This document shows, piece after piece, positions 9,914 to 17,329 of a DNA stretch of 64,000 nucleotides; positions within the stretch are counted from its first letter, which is position 1; each line of letters opens with the position of its first letter. The notes beneath the pieces are model-generated. The model was not told the origin of the DNA, did no database searches, and saw nothing but the letters and a program-made list of their open reading frames with translations. Where the stretch lies: positions 2,790,001 to 2,854,000 of the forward strand of contig NZ_CP129963.1 in assembly GCF_030503615.1 (NCBI RefSeq), in the 5' to 3' direction. The translations under genes and the position numbers were made by a program. Source of the stretch: Sphingobacterium sp. BN32. GTDB lineage: Bacteria; Bacteroidota; Bacteroidia; Sphingobacteriales; Sphingobacteriaceae.

Positions 9914-11326
9914 CTATTTTGTTCCGAATATTTTGATGTTATCGATGCGATATCCAGTTTTATTCTCTGCAGCTTGGGCTGAAACCTCTACGGTTAAGTT
10001 TGCAGCGCTTGCAATACCATCGATTGCAACTTCACTAAACTGATTTTGCCCACCTAAAGTTCCACTTGTTGGATAGTTAACCCCATTGATTTTGATCTTC
10101 AGAGCAGAGATATCAGCATTATTTCCATTAGCAGCTTGCTCATAGGTCATTCTCAACTTCGTATAGCCCGCAGCATTGATATTTTCAATCTTCATACCCG
10201 TTGTTCTATTGGCTGGAAACCAAACGTGTGTATCCATAGTTGATGTTTGACGAATATCAGCCCAACTGTCCGTGTACAAATCACTATACTTAACCGTTTT
10301 ATTTTTGAAGTCTGTATAGGTTGCAAATCTCCCACGTGGATTTGCTCTAGGTCCTTGTTCACCAAAATCTTCTTCAAAAAACATCTGTTCAACGCCAACC
10401 GGATCGATAGGTTTAATAGGCTCCTTATCTTTATCTATAACATGTGAACTACCTGGAACGATTATCCAGTCCGTTATGGTTGTCTCACCTATCGCAACAG
10501 CTTTCGTTATTCCTGCTTCCGTACGTAGTTGAATACTGTGGCTGTACTTCATTCCAGATTCCAAAGTCATGTTAGCTGGCAACTTCCATGTAAAGGTATT
10601 TCCGCCCACCGTAAAAACAACATTTTTACTTCCATACGCGCCAGGAATCAATATCGCTTCAACTAAAGTACCAGTAGCACCTGTAGAAACTTTTGCAAGA
10701 ATATTTGCCGGACTATTCGAAGGTGAGAAACTTCCATTCGATAAATCCAATGTCGTTTGTGAGAATATATCCTGATACGCTACGGTCAATCCAGCTAAAC
10801 TCGAAACTCCTGGCCCTGCAGTAATGTTCAACTCCACTTTTGATAGCATATGCTTGAAATCAAGTTTCGCTATACCAGAATCTTTGTTATAGCCTGTCGC
10901 ATTATTAGAATATAAAAGATCGATGGCAGACTGATTGCTTTGATTCGAAATATTGACTTCAGCAATACCATTTGAAAGTTGTTCAACATATGGATAATAA
11001 GCAATAAAGTCTACTGCTCCTTCATTTGGGTAATTGATTATATCGCTTCCTGTTGCGCTGAAATTACTATTCCCACTCGTGACATACTTCTTATTTCCCG
11101 CAATTACATTGCTAAAACCTGTACCCTGCTTCATAAACACACCTATCGCATCATCCTTGTCCCAAGAATTTCCGGACACGCGAGTGGTACTATTTCCTGC
11201 TATGGTAGATGTAAATTGTACTCCATTTTCCGCCGTCTCTTCTAGATCACGGTAGGCGTCGTTCTTACACGAGCTCCCTAGCAATAAGGCCAAGAAAGCA
11301 ACGCTCAATAATTTTTTTGTATTCAT
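9914..11326 (-). CDS. Fimbrillin-like lipoprotein with C-terminal beta-sandwich module
   Basis: Lipoprotein (lipobox GSSC, Cys20) with a fimbrillin/Mfa-type N-terminal half, about residues 30-300: STTRVSGNSWDKDDAIGVFM, VDFIAYYPY, and LDFKHMLSKVEL, the conserved strand pattern of Bacteroidetes pilus proteins. The C-terminal part (about 315-470: FFEEDFGEQGPR, HVWFPANRT, YRIDNIKIFG) is not pilin but the same module as in the DUF5689 protein of this operon. The N-terminal half is related to that of the next upstream gene, which carries a nuclease instead. No minor-fimbria or anchor genes are nearby, so a true pilus role is doubtful; a surface adhesin or ligand-binding role within this operon fits better. 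Confidence 0.8.
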   Translation of the reverse strand: MNTKKLLSVAFLALLLGSSCKNDAYRDLEETAENGVQFTSTIAGNSTTRVSGNSWDKDDAIGVFMKQGTGFSNVIAGNKKYVTSGNSNFSATGSDIINYPNEGAVDFIAYYPYVEQLSNGIAEVNISNQSNQSAIDLLYSNNATGYNKDSGIAKLDFKHMLSKVELNITAGPGVSSLAGLTVAYQDIFSQTTLDLSNGSFSPSNSPANILAKVSTGATGTLVEAILIPGAYGSKNVVFTVGGNTFTWKLPANMTLESGMKYSHSIQLRTEAGITKAVAIGETTITDWIIVPGSSHVIDKDKEPIKPIDPVGVEQMFFEEDFGEQGPRANPRGRFATYTDFKNKTVKYSDLYTDSWADIRQTSTMDTHVWFPANRTTGMKIENINAAGYTKLRMTYEQAANGNNADISALKIKINGVNYPTSGTLGGQNQFSEVAIDGIASAANLTVEVSAQAAENKTGYRIDNIKIFGTK

Positions 11327-11362
11327 TGAATTAGTATTATGTGTAAAAAAAAAAGTAAAAAT

Positions 11363-12931
11363 TTATCGCCAGATTTGATTGTTTATTGTCCGTTTGATCG
11401 AGGGATCTAAGCCTGGAAAAAATGTCAAGCCGGTTAACTCCTCGAGGTCCGCCACACTTAAGCGGTGGCTCATAAAGTTATTGTCCGTGGGGAAGTATTT
11501 ATTATCCATCTTGAATCCGATGGAATAGTAATTATCCCCTCTTTTGACCGCCAAAGCCTTATAATAGTACTTCGGCCGTGCTATTCTGTTCTGCCCCCTA
11601 TCCATAACATAGTCAATGGTTTGATCTTCTTTTGTTTGTACCACAGCGCCCGTCACTACATACATCGTATCAACAGCAGCTTGAAAGGTCCAATTGCGTA
11701 TCTTCTCCTCCAAATGCATCCAAAGTCCCTGATTCAAGAAAGATTCCTGAGCAGTCATATTCGTATAATAAAAGGTCGTGGCATTTTCAGCGAAGTTCTT
11801 CGTGCGATCAGCGCTGGGGAGTTGATGCCCACGATCCACACCAGGTATACCAAAACCGCTGGAAAGGAAAGGTTGTGTATTTTGAGGAAAAAGCGGGTCA
11901 TAGCTCCAAGCATTTGTGCGCCGCTGAGATCCTATATAGTCTCGGCTCAAAGGATAAGCTACCCAATGCGCCAGTCTATTCGTTTTATCATACAACATGG
12001 AGAAGTTTCTTTTTGAACCATCCGGGGTCATACGGAATTTATACTCCAGGTTTGCGGAGGATTCAATGCGTGGAACTTCTAGATAACTGGTCTTCACCTC
12101 GGGTAGCACCTCGCCTCCACGTAACGAAAGCTCATATTGATAGCGGTTGCCCGCCAAAAGCCGCAGGTTCATTTCGCCAATATTCCAGGTATAGGTGCCG
12201 CCCTTCGCATCCTGAACAACCAATTGTGATGTTCGAGGTAATTGCTCGGGAAATAGCATCCACTCCACTGTCGTCTGTTGCTTGCTATTTTTCGAAACAT
12301 ACCCCTCAATATCCTTAAGCACATGATACAGACTAAGTTCTTTTGTTGGCAGGTGATAGGTCGCCTTCGTCGGAACCTGCTTCAAAGTTGCTTTGAAACC
12401 GGAACTTTCCGTATTGCTAAGCGTAATTTGAAGCTTAACCATTATACGCTCGAAAACCAGTGAAATAGGGCTCTGTTGAAATACATGAGCAGAATCGCTC
12501 TGTCCATGTAAAAAGTCAAGCGCAGATTGATCTTGCTGATCTTCTATATCTAATAACCGCGTAACGACTTGCCCGCGTTGAAAAGGATGAAAAGCTAAAA
12601 AACGAACCTCTTTATCTTCCGGAAATTGAAAGGATTCATTTAGGTCGGCAGGACGCAGATTCCCAGCTCTAGAAGCAATAAACTTTTTATTAAATGCCTG
12701 CGGAAGAATGCTATTGATACTAAACTGATCCGACTCATACATATAGATACTCAATGAGTCTTCAAGATCCCAAATATTTCCAGACACCCTCGTGATGTTT
12801 TCGCCCGAGATCCTCGTACTGAACAAAACAGAATTAATCTGCTTTATCTCTGTAGGAACGTTCAATTCTTTCCGACAGGATTGCGTTATAGTTAAAATTA
12901 ATATTAAACAAATGATACCTACTCTTTTCAT
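11363..12931 (-). CDS. Fimbrillin-like domain fused to DNA/RNA non-specific endonuclease (lipoprotein)
   Basis: First gene of the operon. Lipobox ITQSC (Cys19) predicts membrane anchoring. Residues about 30-275 are a fimbrillin-like domain (ENITRVSGNIWDLEDSLSIY, VRFLAFHPF) homologous to the downstream gene. Residues about 295-520 are a NUC-type (Serratia/NucA, beta-beta-alpha-metal) nuclease: the catalytic motif DRGHQLPSADR has His369, and NMTAQ (391-395) is followed by Asn400 and Glu409, the expected metal Asn and helix Glu. All key residues are present, so it should cut DNA and RNA outside the inner membrane. The 252 nt in front separate it from msrA, which ends in its own terminator, so the operon promoter should lie there. 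I found no clear TTTG/TAnnTTTG match in it. Confidence 0.85.
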   Translation of the reverse strand: MKRVGIICLILILTITQSCRKELNVPTEIKQINSVLFSTRISGENITRVSGNIWDLEDSLSIYMYESDQFSINSILPQAFNKKFIASRAGNLRPADLNESFQFPEDKEVRFLAFHPFQRGQVVTRLLDIEDQQDQSALDFLHGQSDSAHVFQQSPISLVFERIMVKLQITLSNTESSGFKATLKQVPTKATYHLPTKELSLYHVLKDIEGYVSKNSKQQTTVEWMLFPEQLPRTSQLVVQDAKGGTYTWNIGEMNLRLLAGNRYQYELSLRGGEVLPEVKTSYLEVPRIESSANLEYKFRMTPDGSKRNFSMLYDKTNRLAHWVAYPLSRDYIGSQRRTNAWSYDPLFPQNTQPFLSSGFGIPGVDRGHQLPSADRTKNFAENATTFYYTNMTAQESFLNQGLWMHLEEKIRNWTFQAAVDTMYVVTGAVVQTKEDQTIDYVMDRGQNRIARPKYYYKALAVKRGDNYYSIGFKMDNKYFPTDNNFMSHRLSVADLEELTGLTFFPGLDPSIKRTINNQIWR

Positions 12932-13163
12932 TTTTAAGCTATTCTCGTTTATAGGTCATTCATACCACCTGCTGTGTTATGAACGCTCGATACTAAATTA
13001 AAAATGAAATGATAACTATAAATATTTTATCTATTAAGTAATTGTTATTAATCAATAGTTTCGAATAGACGTTAATTAGGAAAACAAAATTGTTAGGGTA
13101 CAAAAAGAAGGGAAACGCAGAAATATTAGGTTGTATTATCTTAACCTAAACCGATGAAAAACG

Positions 13164-13192
13164 ATAAAAAAAAATCACTATTTCTAGTGATT
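13164..13192 (-). terminator. Rho-independent terminator of msrA
   Basis: On the minus strand an 8-bp stem (13185-13192 with 13173-13180) with a 4-nt loop is followed directly by a run of T residues. The msrA stop codon lies inside the hairpin. It insulates msrA from the nuclease operon downstream. Confidence 0.85.
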
Positions 13193-13699
13193 CAAACTTT
13201 TTAAGTATTTGCTGAGCTTAGGTGCGATGACGACCTGACAAAACTGATTTTGAGGGTTTTGATTGAAGTAATCATGATGATAAGCTTCTGCCTCCCAAAA
13301 CTTTGACGCTGGCTCAACCGCAGTGACAATCGGACTCTCAAAAACTTGCGCCGATTCTAATGCCGCAATAAAATCAATCGCCGCTTGCTTTTGCGCCTCA
13401 TCGTGATAGAATACGACCGAACGATATTGCGTTCCTACATCTGCGCCTTGGCGATTTAAAGTTGTAGGATCATGCGTTTTAAAAAACACTTCCAATAGCT
13501 TCTGAAAACTGATTTGAGACTCGTCAAAATCAATTTCAATCACCTCTACGTGGCCCGTCGCTCCGGAGCAAACCTGCTCATAAGTAGGATTTTCGCGCTC
13601 TCCGCCCATATAGCCCGGAAGAACGGAATTGACGCCTTCTGTATTTTGAAAGATTACTTCTGTACACCAAAAGCATCCTCCGCCGAATGTTGCTTTCAT
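13184..13699 (-). CDS. msrA: Peptide-methionine (S)-S-oxide reductase
   Basis: Repairs oxidised methionine (the S epimer of the sulfoxide) in proteins. The GGGCFWCTE motif at the N-terminus carries catalytic Cys9, and Cys12 is in the same motif. The conserved GYMGG and HVEVIEIDFDE blocks and the YHHDYFNQNPQN stretch near the C-terminus are in place. At 171 residues it is a cytosolic A-type enzyme without an MsrB fusion and without a signal peptide. It is a single-gene unit: a terminator follows, and only 43 nt separate it from the asparaginase gene upstream, so some read-through from that gene is possible. Confidence 0.95.
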   Translation of the reverse strand: MKATFGGGCFWCTEVIFQNTEGVNSVLPGYMGGERENPTYEQVCSGATGHVEVIEIDFDESQISFQKLLEVFFKTHDPTTLNRQGADVGTQYRSVVFYHDEAQKQAAIDFIAALESAQVFESPIVTAVEPASKFWEAEAYHHDYFNQNPQNQFCQVVIAPKLSKYLKSLNH

Positions 13700-13742
13700 T
13701 TCTTGTCCTTTATTTTTTCAATACAAATTTACAAAGAATTGC

Positions 13743-14804
13743 CTACTGAACTCCTTCGCTTTTGTAATGGAATTTTCCTTTTTCAATCAGATCTTGCTTA
13801 TCCACATCGCAAACGGCAAAGGTGAAACCATCTTGTAGCGCGTATGAACCATATTCACCCTGCTTATTCAATGCCAGAAAGCCCACTTGTATATCCTTAG
13901 CAATATCCGGTTTTTTCTTAACGATACGTAGCACCGCCTCCTTGCAGGCATCCTCAGGAGAATACCCCTGACGCATTAACTCAACGACCAGAAAACTACC
14001 CACTGTACGTATCACCTCCTCGCCAACACCAGTGGAAGTAGCGCCGCCAACTTCATTATCTACATATAAGCCCGCCCCAATAATCGGACTGTCGCCCACT
14101 CGACCATGCATCTTAAAAGCCATTCCACTCGTAGTGCATGCGCCTGACAAATTTCCATTTGCATCCAACGCCAACATCCCAATGGTATCATGATTATATT
14201 GATTTCCAGGCAAACGCTCTGTTGCAAAAGACTTATTTTCGATATTCATCACCGGCTCATATTTCTTCTCTTTCAGCCATTCCTTCCAAGCCTTATCAGC
14301 CTCCGGGGTCAATAAATTATCTTTCTGAAATCCACTCTCCAACGCAAATTGCATCGCCCCTTCGCCAACTAGCATGACGTGCGGCGTCTTTTCCATAACT
14401 AAGCGTGCAACGGATATAGGATGCGCGATATGCTCCATCGCAGCCACAGATCCACAATTCCCAAACTCATCCATGATACATGCATCTAATGTCACATGTC
14501 CGTCTCGATCAGGATAGCCCCCTTTTCCAACGGTATGATTTGATAAATCCGCTTCCGCAACCTTTACACCCTGTTCAACAGCATCCAAAGCACGACCATT
14601 CTTCCCCAGTACCTCCCATGCCGCTTGGTTTGCAGCAACGCCAAAATCCCAAGTCGAGATGACGATAGGCTTTCTCCCCTTCGAATTGGAGGAAGTAGGC
14701 TGCGCACATGAAACAGCGGACGCCAGCGTACCTAAACTGGCAGCACCAAGGACGCCCTGCTTGATGAATGTTCTTCTGGAATGCATAAAGTTTCTATTAT
14801 TCAT
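13743..14804 (-). CDS. N4-(beta-N-acetylglucosaminyl)-L-asparaginase (glycosylasparaginase, Ntn hydrolase)
   Basis: Exported Ntn-hydrolase that would cut the GlcNAc-Asn bond of N-glycans or a related amide. The precursor should self-cleave at NHDTIGML before Thr207, the N-terminal nucleophile of the beta chain. GRVGDSPIIGAGLYVDN (235-251) is the substrate pocket motif of the family. The N-terminus has a Tat-like twin-arginine pattern (SRRTFIKQG) and a Cys at 33, so export with possible lipidation. The frame runs open upstream to 15020, but the ATG at 14804 is the start that gives this signal peptide; the extension overlaps the divergent gene's promoter region. It is divergent from the NlpC/P60 gene, so both promoters share the 215 nt between 14805 and 15019. 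Confidence 0.88.
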   Translation of the reverse strand: MNNRNFMHSRRTFIKQGVLGAASLGTLASAVSCAQPTSSNSKGRKPIVISTWDFGVAANQAAWEVLGKNGRALDAVEQGVKVAEADLSNHTVGKGGYPDRDGHVTLDACIMDEFGNCGSVAAMEHIAHPISVARLVMEKTPHVMLVGEGAMQFALESGFQKDNLLTPEADKAWKEWLKEKKYEPVMNIENKSFATERLPGNQYNHDTIGMLALDANGNLSGACTTSGMAFKMHGRVGDSPIIGAGLYVDNEVGGATSTGVGEEVIRTVGSFLVVELMRQGYSPEDACKEAVLRIVKKKPDIAKDIQVGFLALNKQGEYGSYALQDGFTFAVCDVDKQDLIEKGKFHYKSEGVQ

Positions 14805-15019
14805 AATGGTTACTGAAACAACAAATATAGAGCTTTCAATCGAAATTAAACGTTTTAGTAAAATGTCAATTAATGCAGGAATTCTAAAATAAACTTGCAA
14901 GAAATTGCACACTTTTTTGCCAATGTTGATAAATACATAGGGAAATCCAAGGTTATAAACAGATTTATTCGCATATTTATGCACATTTACCTTAGGTTTA
15001 GAAATTTTAATAGATACCA

Positions 15020-16231
15020 ATGAACAAGAAAATTATTCATATTGTTTGTTTATCCCTGTTCGCTACGCAGTTCAGTTATGCACAAAGCGATTCCACGATT
15101 TTTAAAAAAGTACAGGCGGTCGTCGCTCAAGCAAAACAAAACTTCGCTCCTGACAAGCGGACAAAAATAGTGGCTATTACGAAAGCAGACGCCGAAAAAA
15201 ATCAATACTTTATTGAATCCACAGAAGCAGCTGCAAACAATTATATCCTTCAACAGGTAAAAGACCTAAAAGCAGAAGTAAAAATTAATAATCTGCCGGA
15301 TAGTTCAGTTGCAGACAAAACTCATGGAGTAATCAATTTATCCGTTGCGAACCTGCGCACGCAGCCAGGACATGCTTCTGAAATGGCAACACAAGCGATA
15401 TTGGGAACTCAGGTCGATATCCTTCAAAAAGATAAGGGTGAGTTTCGCGTCAGAACACCGGAGGGTTACATTTCTTGGATACCTACCTCTTCCGTGGTTC
15501 CTATGGATAAGCCTACTTTCGAAAAATGGAAAAAACAACAGAAGATTATATACACCCAAGATTTTGGAAAATCCTATTCCAAAGCTGACAATCAAAGCGT
15601 TCGCGTGTCGGACTTAGTATATGGAAACATCCTTAGCTTATTGGGTAAAGAAAAAGGATTCTACAAAGTTGCATATCCGGATAACCGTATTGCCTATATT
15701 CCGACGAACGAAGCTGTCAGCTTCGATCAATGGATATCAACAAGAAAACTAACACCGGATAATGTTTTGGAAAGCGCAAAAACGATGATGGGGCTTCCCT
15801 ACTTGTGGGGGGGTACTTCTGTAAAAGGAGTGGATTGTAGCGGATTTACAAAAACTGCATTCTATATGAACGGTGTGGTTATTCCTCGCGATGCATCTCA
15901 ACAAGTATTAGCGGGAGAAAAAGTCGACATACTGGATGCTGAAGGTCATTTTGAACCGGCAAAAGCGCTAAAAAATTTAAAACCTGCCGACTTATTATTC
16001 TTTGCGTCTGGCAAAAATAGCAACCCAAATGCTCGCGTCACACACGTCGCAATGTATATAGGCAATGGCGAATTTATTCACTCCGCAGGAACCGTTCGAA
16101 TCAATTCCATGTTGAAAGATGCTGCAAACTACGACGATTTCCAAACACGTACTGTTGTTGCTGCAAAACGCTATATCGGAGTCGACGATCCACAAATACA
16201 AACGATAAAGAACAATCCGTATTATAAATAA
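15020..16231 (+). CDS. Secreted NlpC/P60 (C40) murein endopeptidase with SH3 domains
   Basis: Peptidoglycan gamma-D-glutamyl endopeptidase. Signal peptide of about 21 residues (ends SYAQ). Two bacterial SH3-like domains (about 103-160 and 176-235) precede the catalytic NlpC/P60 domain (about 247-390). The catalytic triad is visible: Cys273 in KGVDCSGFT, His342 in RVTHVAMYIGNG and His354 in EFIHSAG. Family enzymes with this arrangement release L-Ala-gamma-D-Glu from muropeptides. The next gene, 7 nt away, encodes the epimerase that acts on exactly that dipeptide, so the pair forms a pathway unit. Confidence 0.92.
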   Translation: MNKKIIHIVCLSLFATQFSYAQSDSTIFKKVQAVVAQAKQNFAPDKRTKIVAITKADAEKNQYFIESTEAAANNYILQQVKDLKAEVKINNLPDSSVADKTHGVINLSVANLRTQPGHASEMATQAILGTQVDILQKDKGEFRVRTPEGYISWIPTSSVVPMDKPTFEKWKKQQKIIYTQDFGKSYSKADNQSVRVSDLVYGNILSLLGKEKGFYKVAYPDNRIAYIPTNEAVSFDQWISTRKLTPDNVLESAKTMMGLPYLWGGTSVKGVDCSGFTKTAFYMNGVVIPRDASQQVLAGEKVDILDAEGHFEPAKALKNLKPADLLFFASGKNSNPNARVTHVAMYIGNGEFIHSAGTVRINSMLKDAANYDDFQTRTVVAAKRYIGVDDPQIQTIKNNPYYK

Positions 16232-16238
16232 CAAACCA

Positions 16239-17288
16239 ATGAGTGCAGCTTGGCAATCAAAAAAAATGGGAAAATTCACCCTACGCTACAGACCTTACAC
16301 ATTAGAATTAAGACATGTTTTCACTGTAGCATCTTTCAGCCGTTCAACTACACCAGTTGTACTGACCGAGCTTGAATATGATGGAATAATCGGATACGGC
16401 GAGGCAAGCATGCCTCCCTATTTAGGCGAGTCACAAGAAAGCGTAATTAACTTCCTGAGCAAGCTAGATCTATCTGCTTTTTCATCACCTTTTGAAACTG
16501 CGGAAATTCTAAGCTATGTGGATCAGGTCGACAATAAAAACACAGCGGCAAAAGCCGCTCTGGACATCGCCTTGCATGATCTATTGGGAAAAATCATGCA
16601 GCAACCATTCTATAAAATCTGGGGATTAAACCCTGACCTTATTCCAGCAACATCTTATACCATAGGCATTGATACAGAGGATATGATCCGAAAGAAAGTC
16701 GAGGAAGCCCAACAGTTTAAGATATTAAAAGTAAAGCTGGGATTGGATACTGACAAGATGATTATTGACACCATTCGTTCGGTAACTGACGTGCCGCTAT
16801 GTGCCGACGTGAACCAAGGATGGAAAAATAAAGAAGAGGCCTTAGAGATGGCTAACTGGCTTCATGAACGCAATGTTGTGTTTTTGGAGCAACCCATGCC
16901 TAAAGAAATGATTGATGAGAATGCCTGGCTTACTGAGCATTCGCCAATTCCTACGATCGCAGATGAAGGCTGCCAACGTCTAGCTGATGTAACCGCATTA
17001 CAGGGGGTATATACGGGAATTAACATTAAGCTGATGAAATGCACAGGCATGCGTGAAGCAAAACAAATGGCCGAACTAGCGAGAGCATTGGACATGAAAG
17101 TCATGCTAGGCTGTATGACGGAGACGTCCTGCGCCATTTCTGCAGCGGCACAATTAGCGCCTTTAGTAGATTGGGCGGATCTTGACGGAGCATTACTTAT
17201 CGGAAATGACATATACGAGGGGATGTCTGTAGAGGATGGACTCTGCAAACTACCTGACCGACCGGGAATCGGTATTATAAAAACTTAA
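16239..17288 (+). CDS. L-Ala-D/L-Glu dipeptide epimerase (enolase superfamily)
   Basis: Converts L-Ala-D-Glu from murein into L-Ala-L-Glu for ordinary peptidases. Enolase-superfamily barrel with all acid/base and metal residues: KVK at 164-166, ADVNQGW with Asp190, FLEQPMP with Glu217, ADEG with Asp242, and the NIKLMKCTG strand (262-270) supplying the opposite lysine. The KVK pair plus ADEG and NIKLMK separate dipeptide epimerases from muconate cycloisomerases. It is cytoplasmic, 349 residues; a second possible start lies at Met10. It follows the C40 peptidase by 7 nt and precedes susC by 41 nt, so one plus-strand operon runs 15020-21978. Dipeptide preference beyond Ala-Glu cannot be read from sequence. 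Confidence 0.9.
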   Translation: MSAAWQSKKMGKFTLRYRPYTLELRHVFTVASFSRSTTPVVLTELEYDGIIGYGEASMPPYLGESQESVINFLSKLDLSAFSSPFETAEILSYVDQVDNKNTAAKAALDIALHDLLGKIMQQPFYKIWGLNPDLIPATSYTIGIDTEDMIRKKVEEAQQFKILKVKLGLDTDKMIIDTIRSVTDVPLCADVNQGWKNKEEALEMANWLHERNVVFLEQPMPKEMIDENAWLTEHSPIPTIADEGCQRLADVTALQGVYTGINIKLMKCTGMREAKQMAELARALDMKVMLGCMTETSCAISAAAQLAPLVDWADLDGALLIGNDIYEGMSVEDGLCKLPDRPGIGIIKT

Positions 17289-17329
17289 AAAAACAAAGAT
17301 TACCTAAAAACAATTTAAACACCTACATT

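Noticed and set aside
11465-12318. Two long plus-strand open frames (183 and 228 codons) opposite the fimbrillin-nuclease gene
   Set aside because: They are antisense shadows of a gene with clear catalytic motifs and a lipoprotein signal; their own translations are low in hydrophobic cores and have no motif.
14805-15020. 72-codon N-terminal extension of the asparaginase
   Set aside because: It crosses the divergent promoter region and lacks sense; the Tat-like signal starts at 14804.
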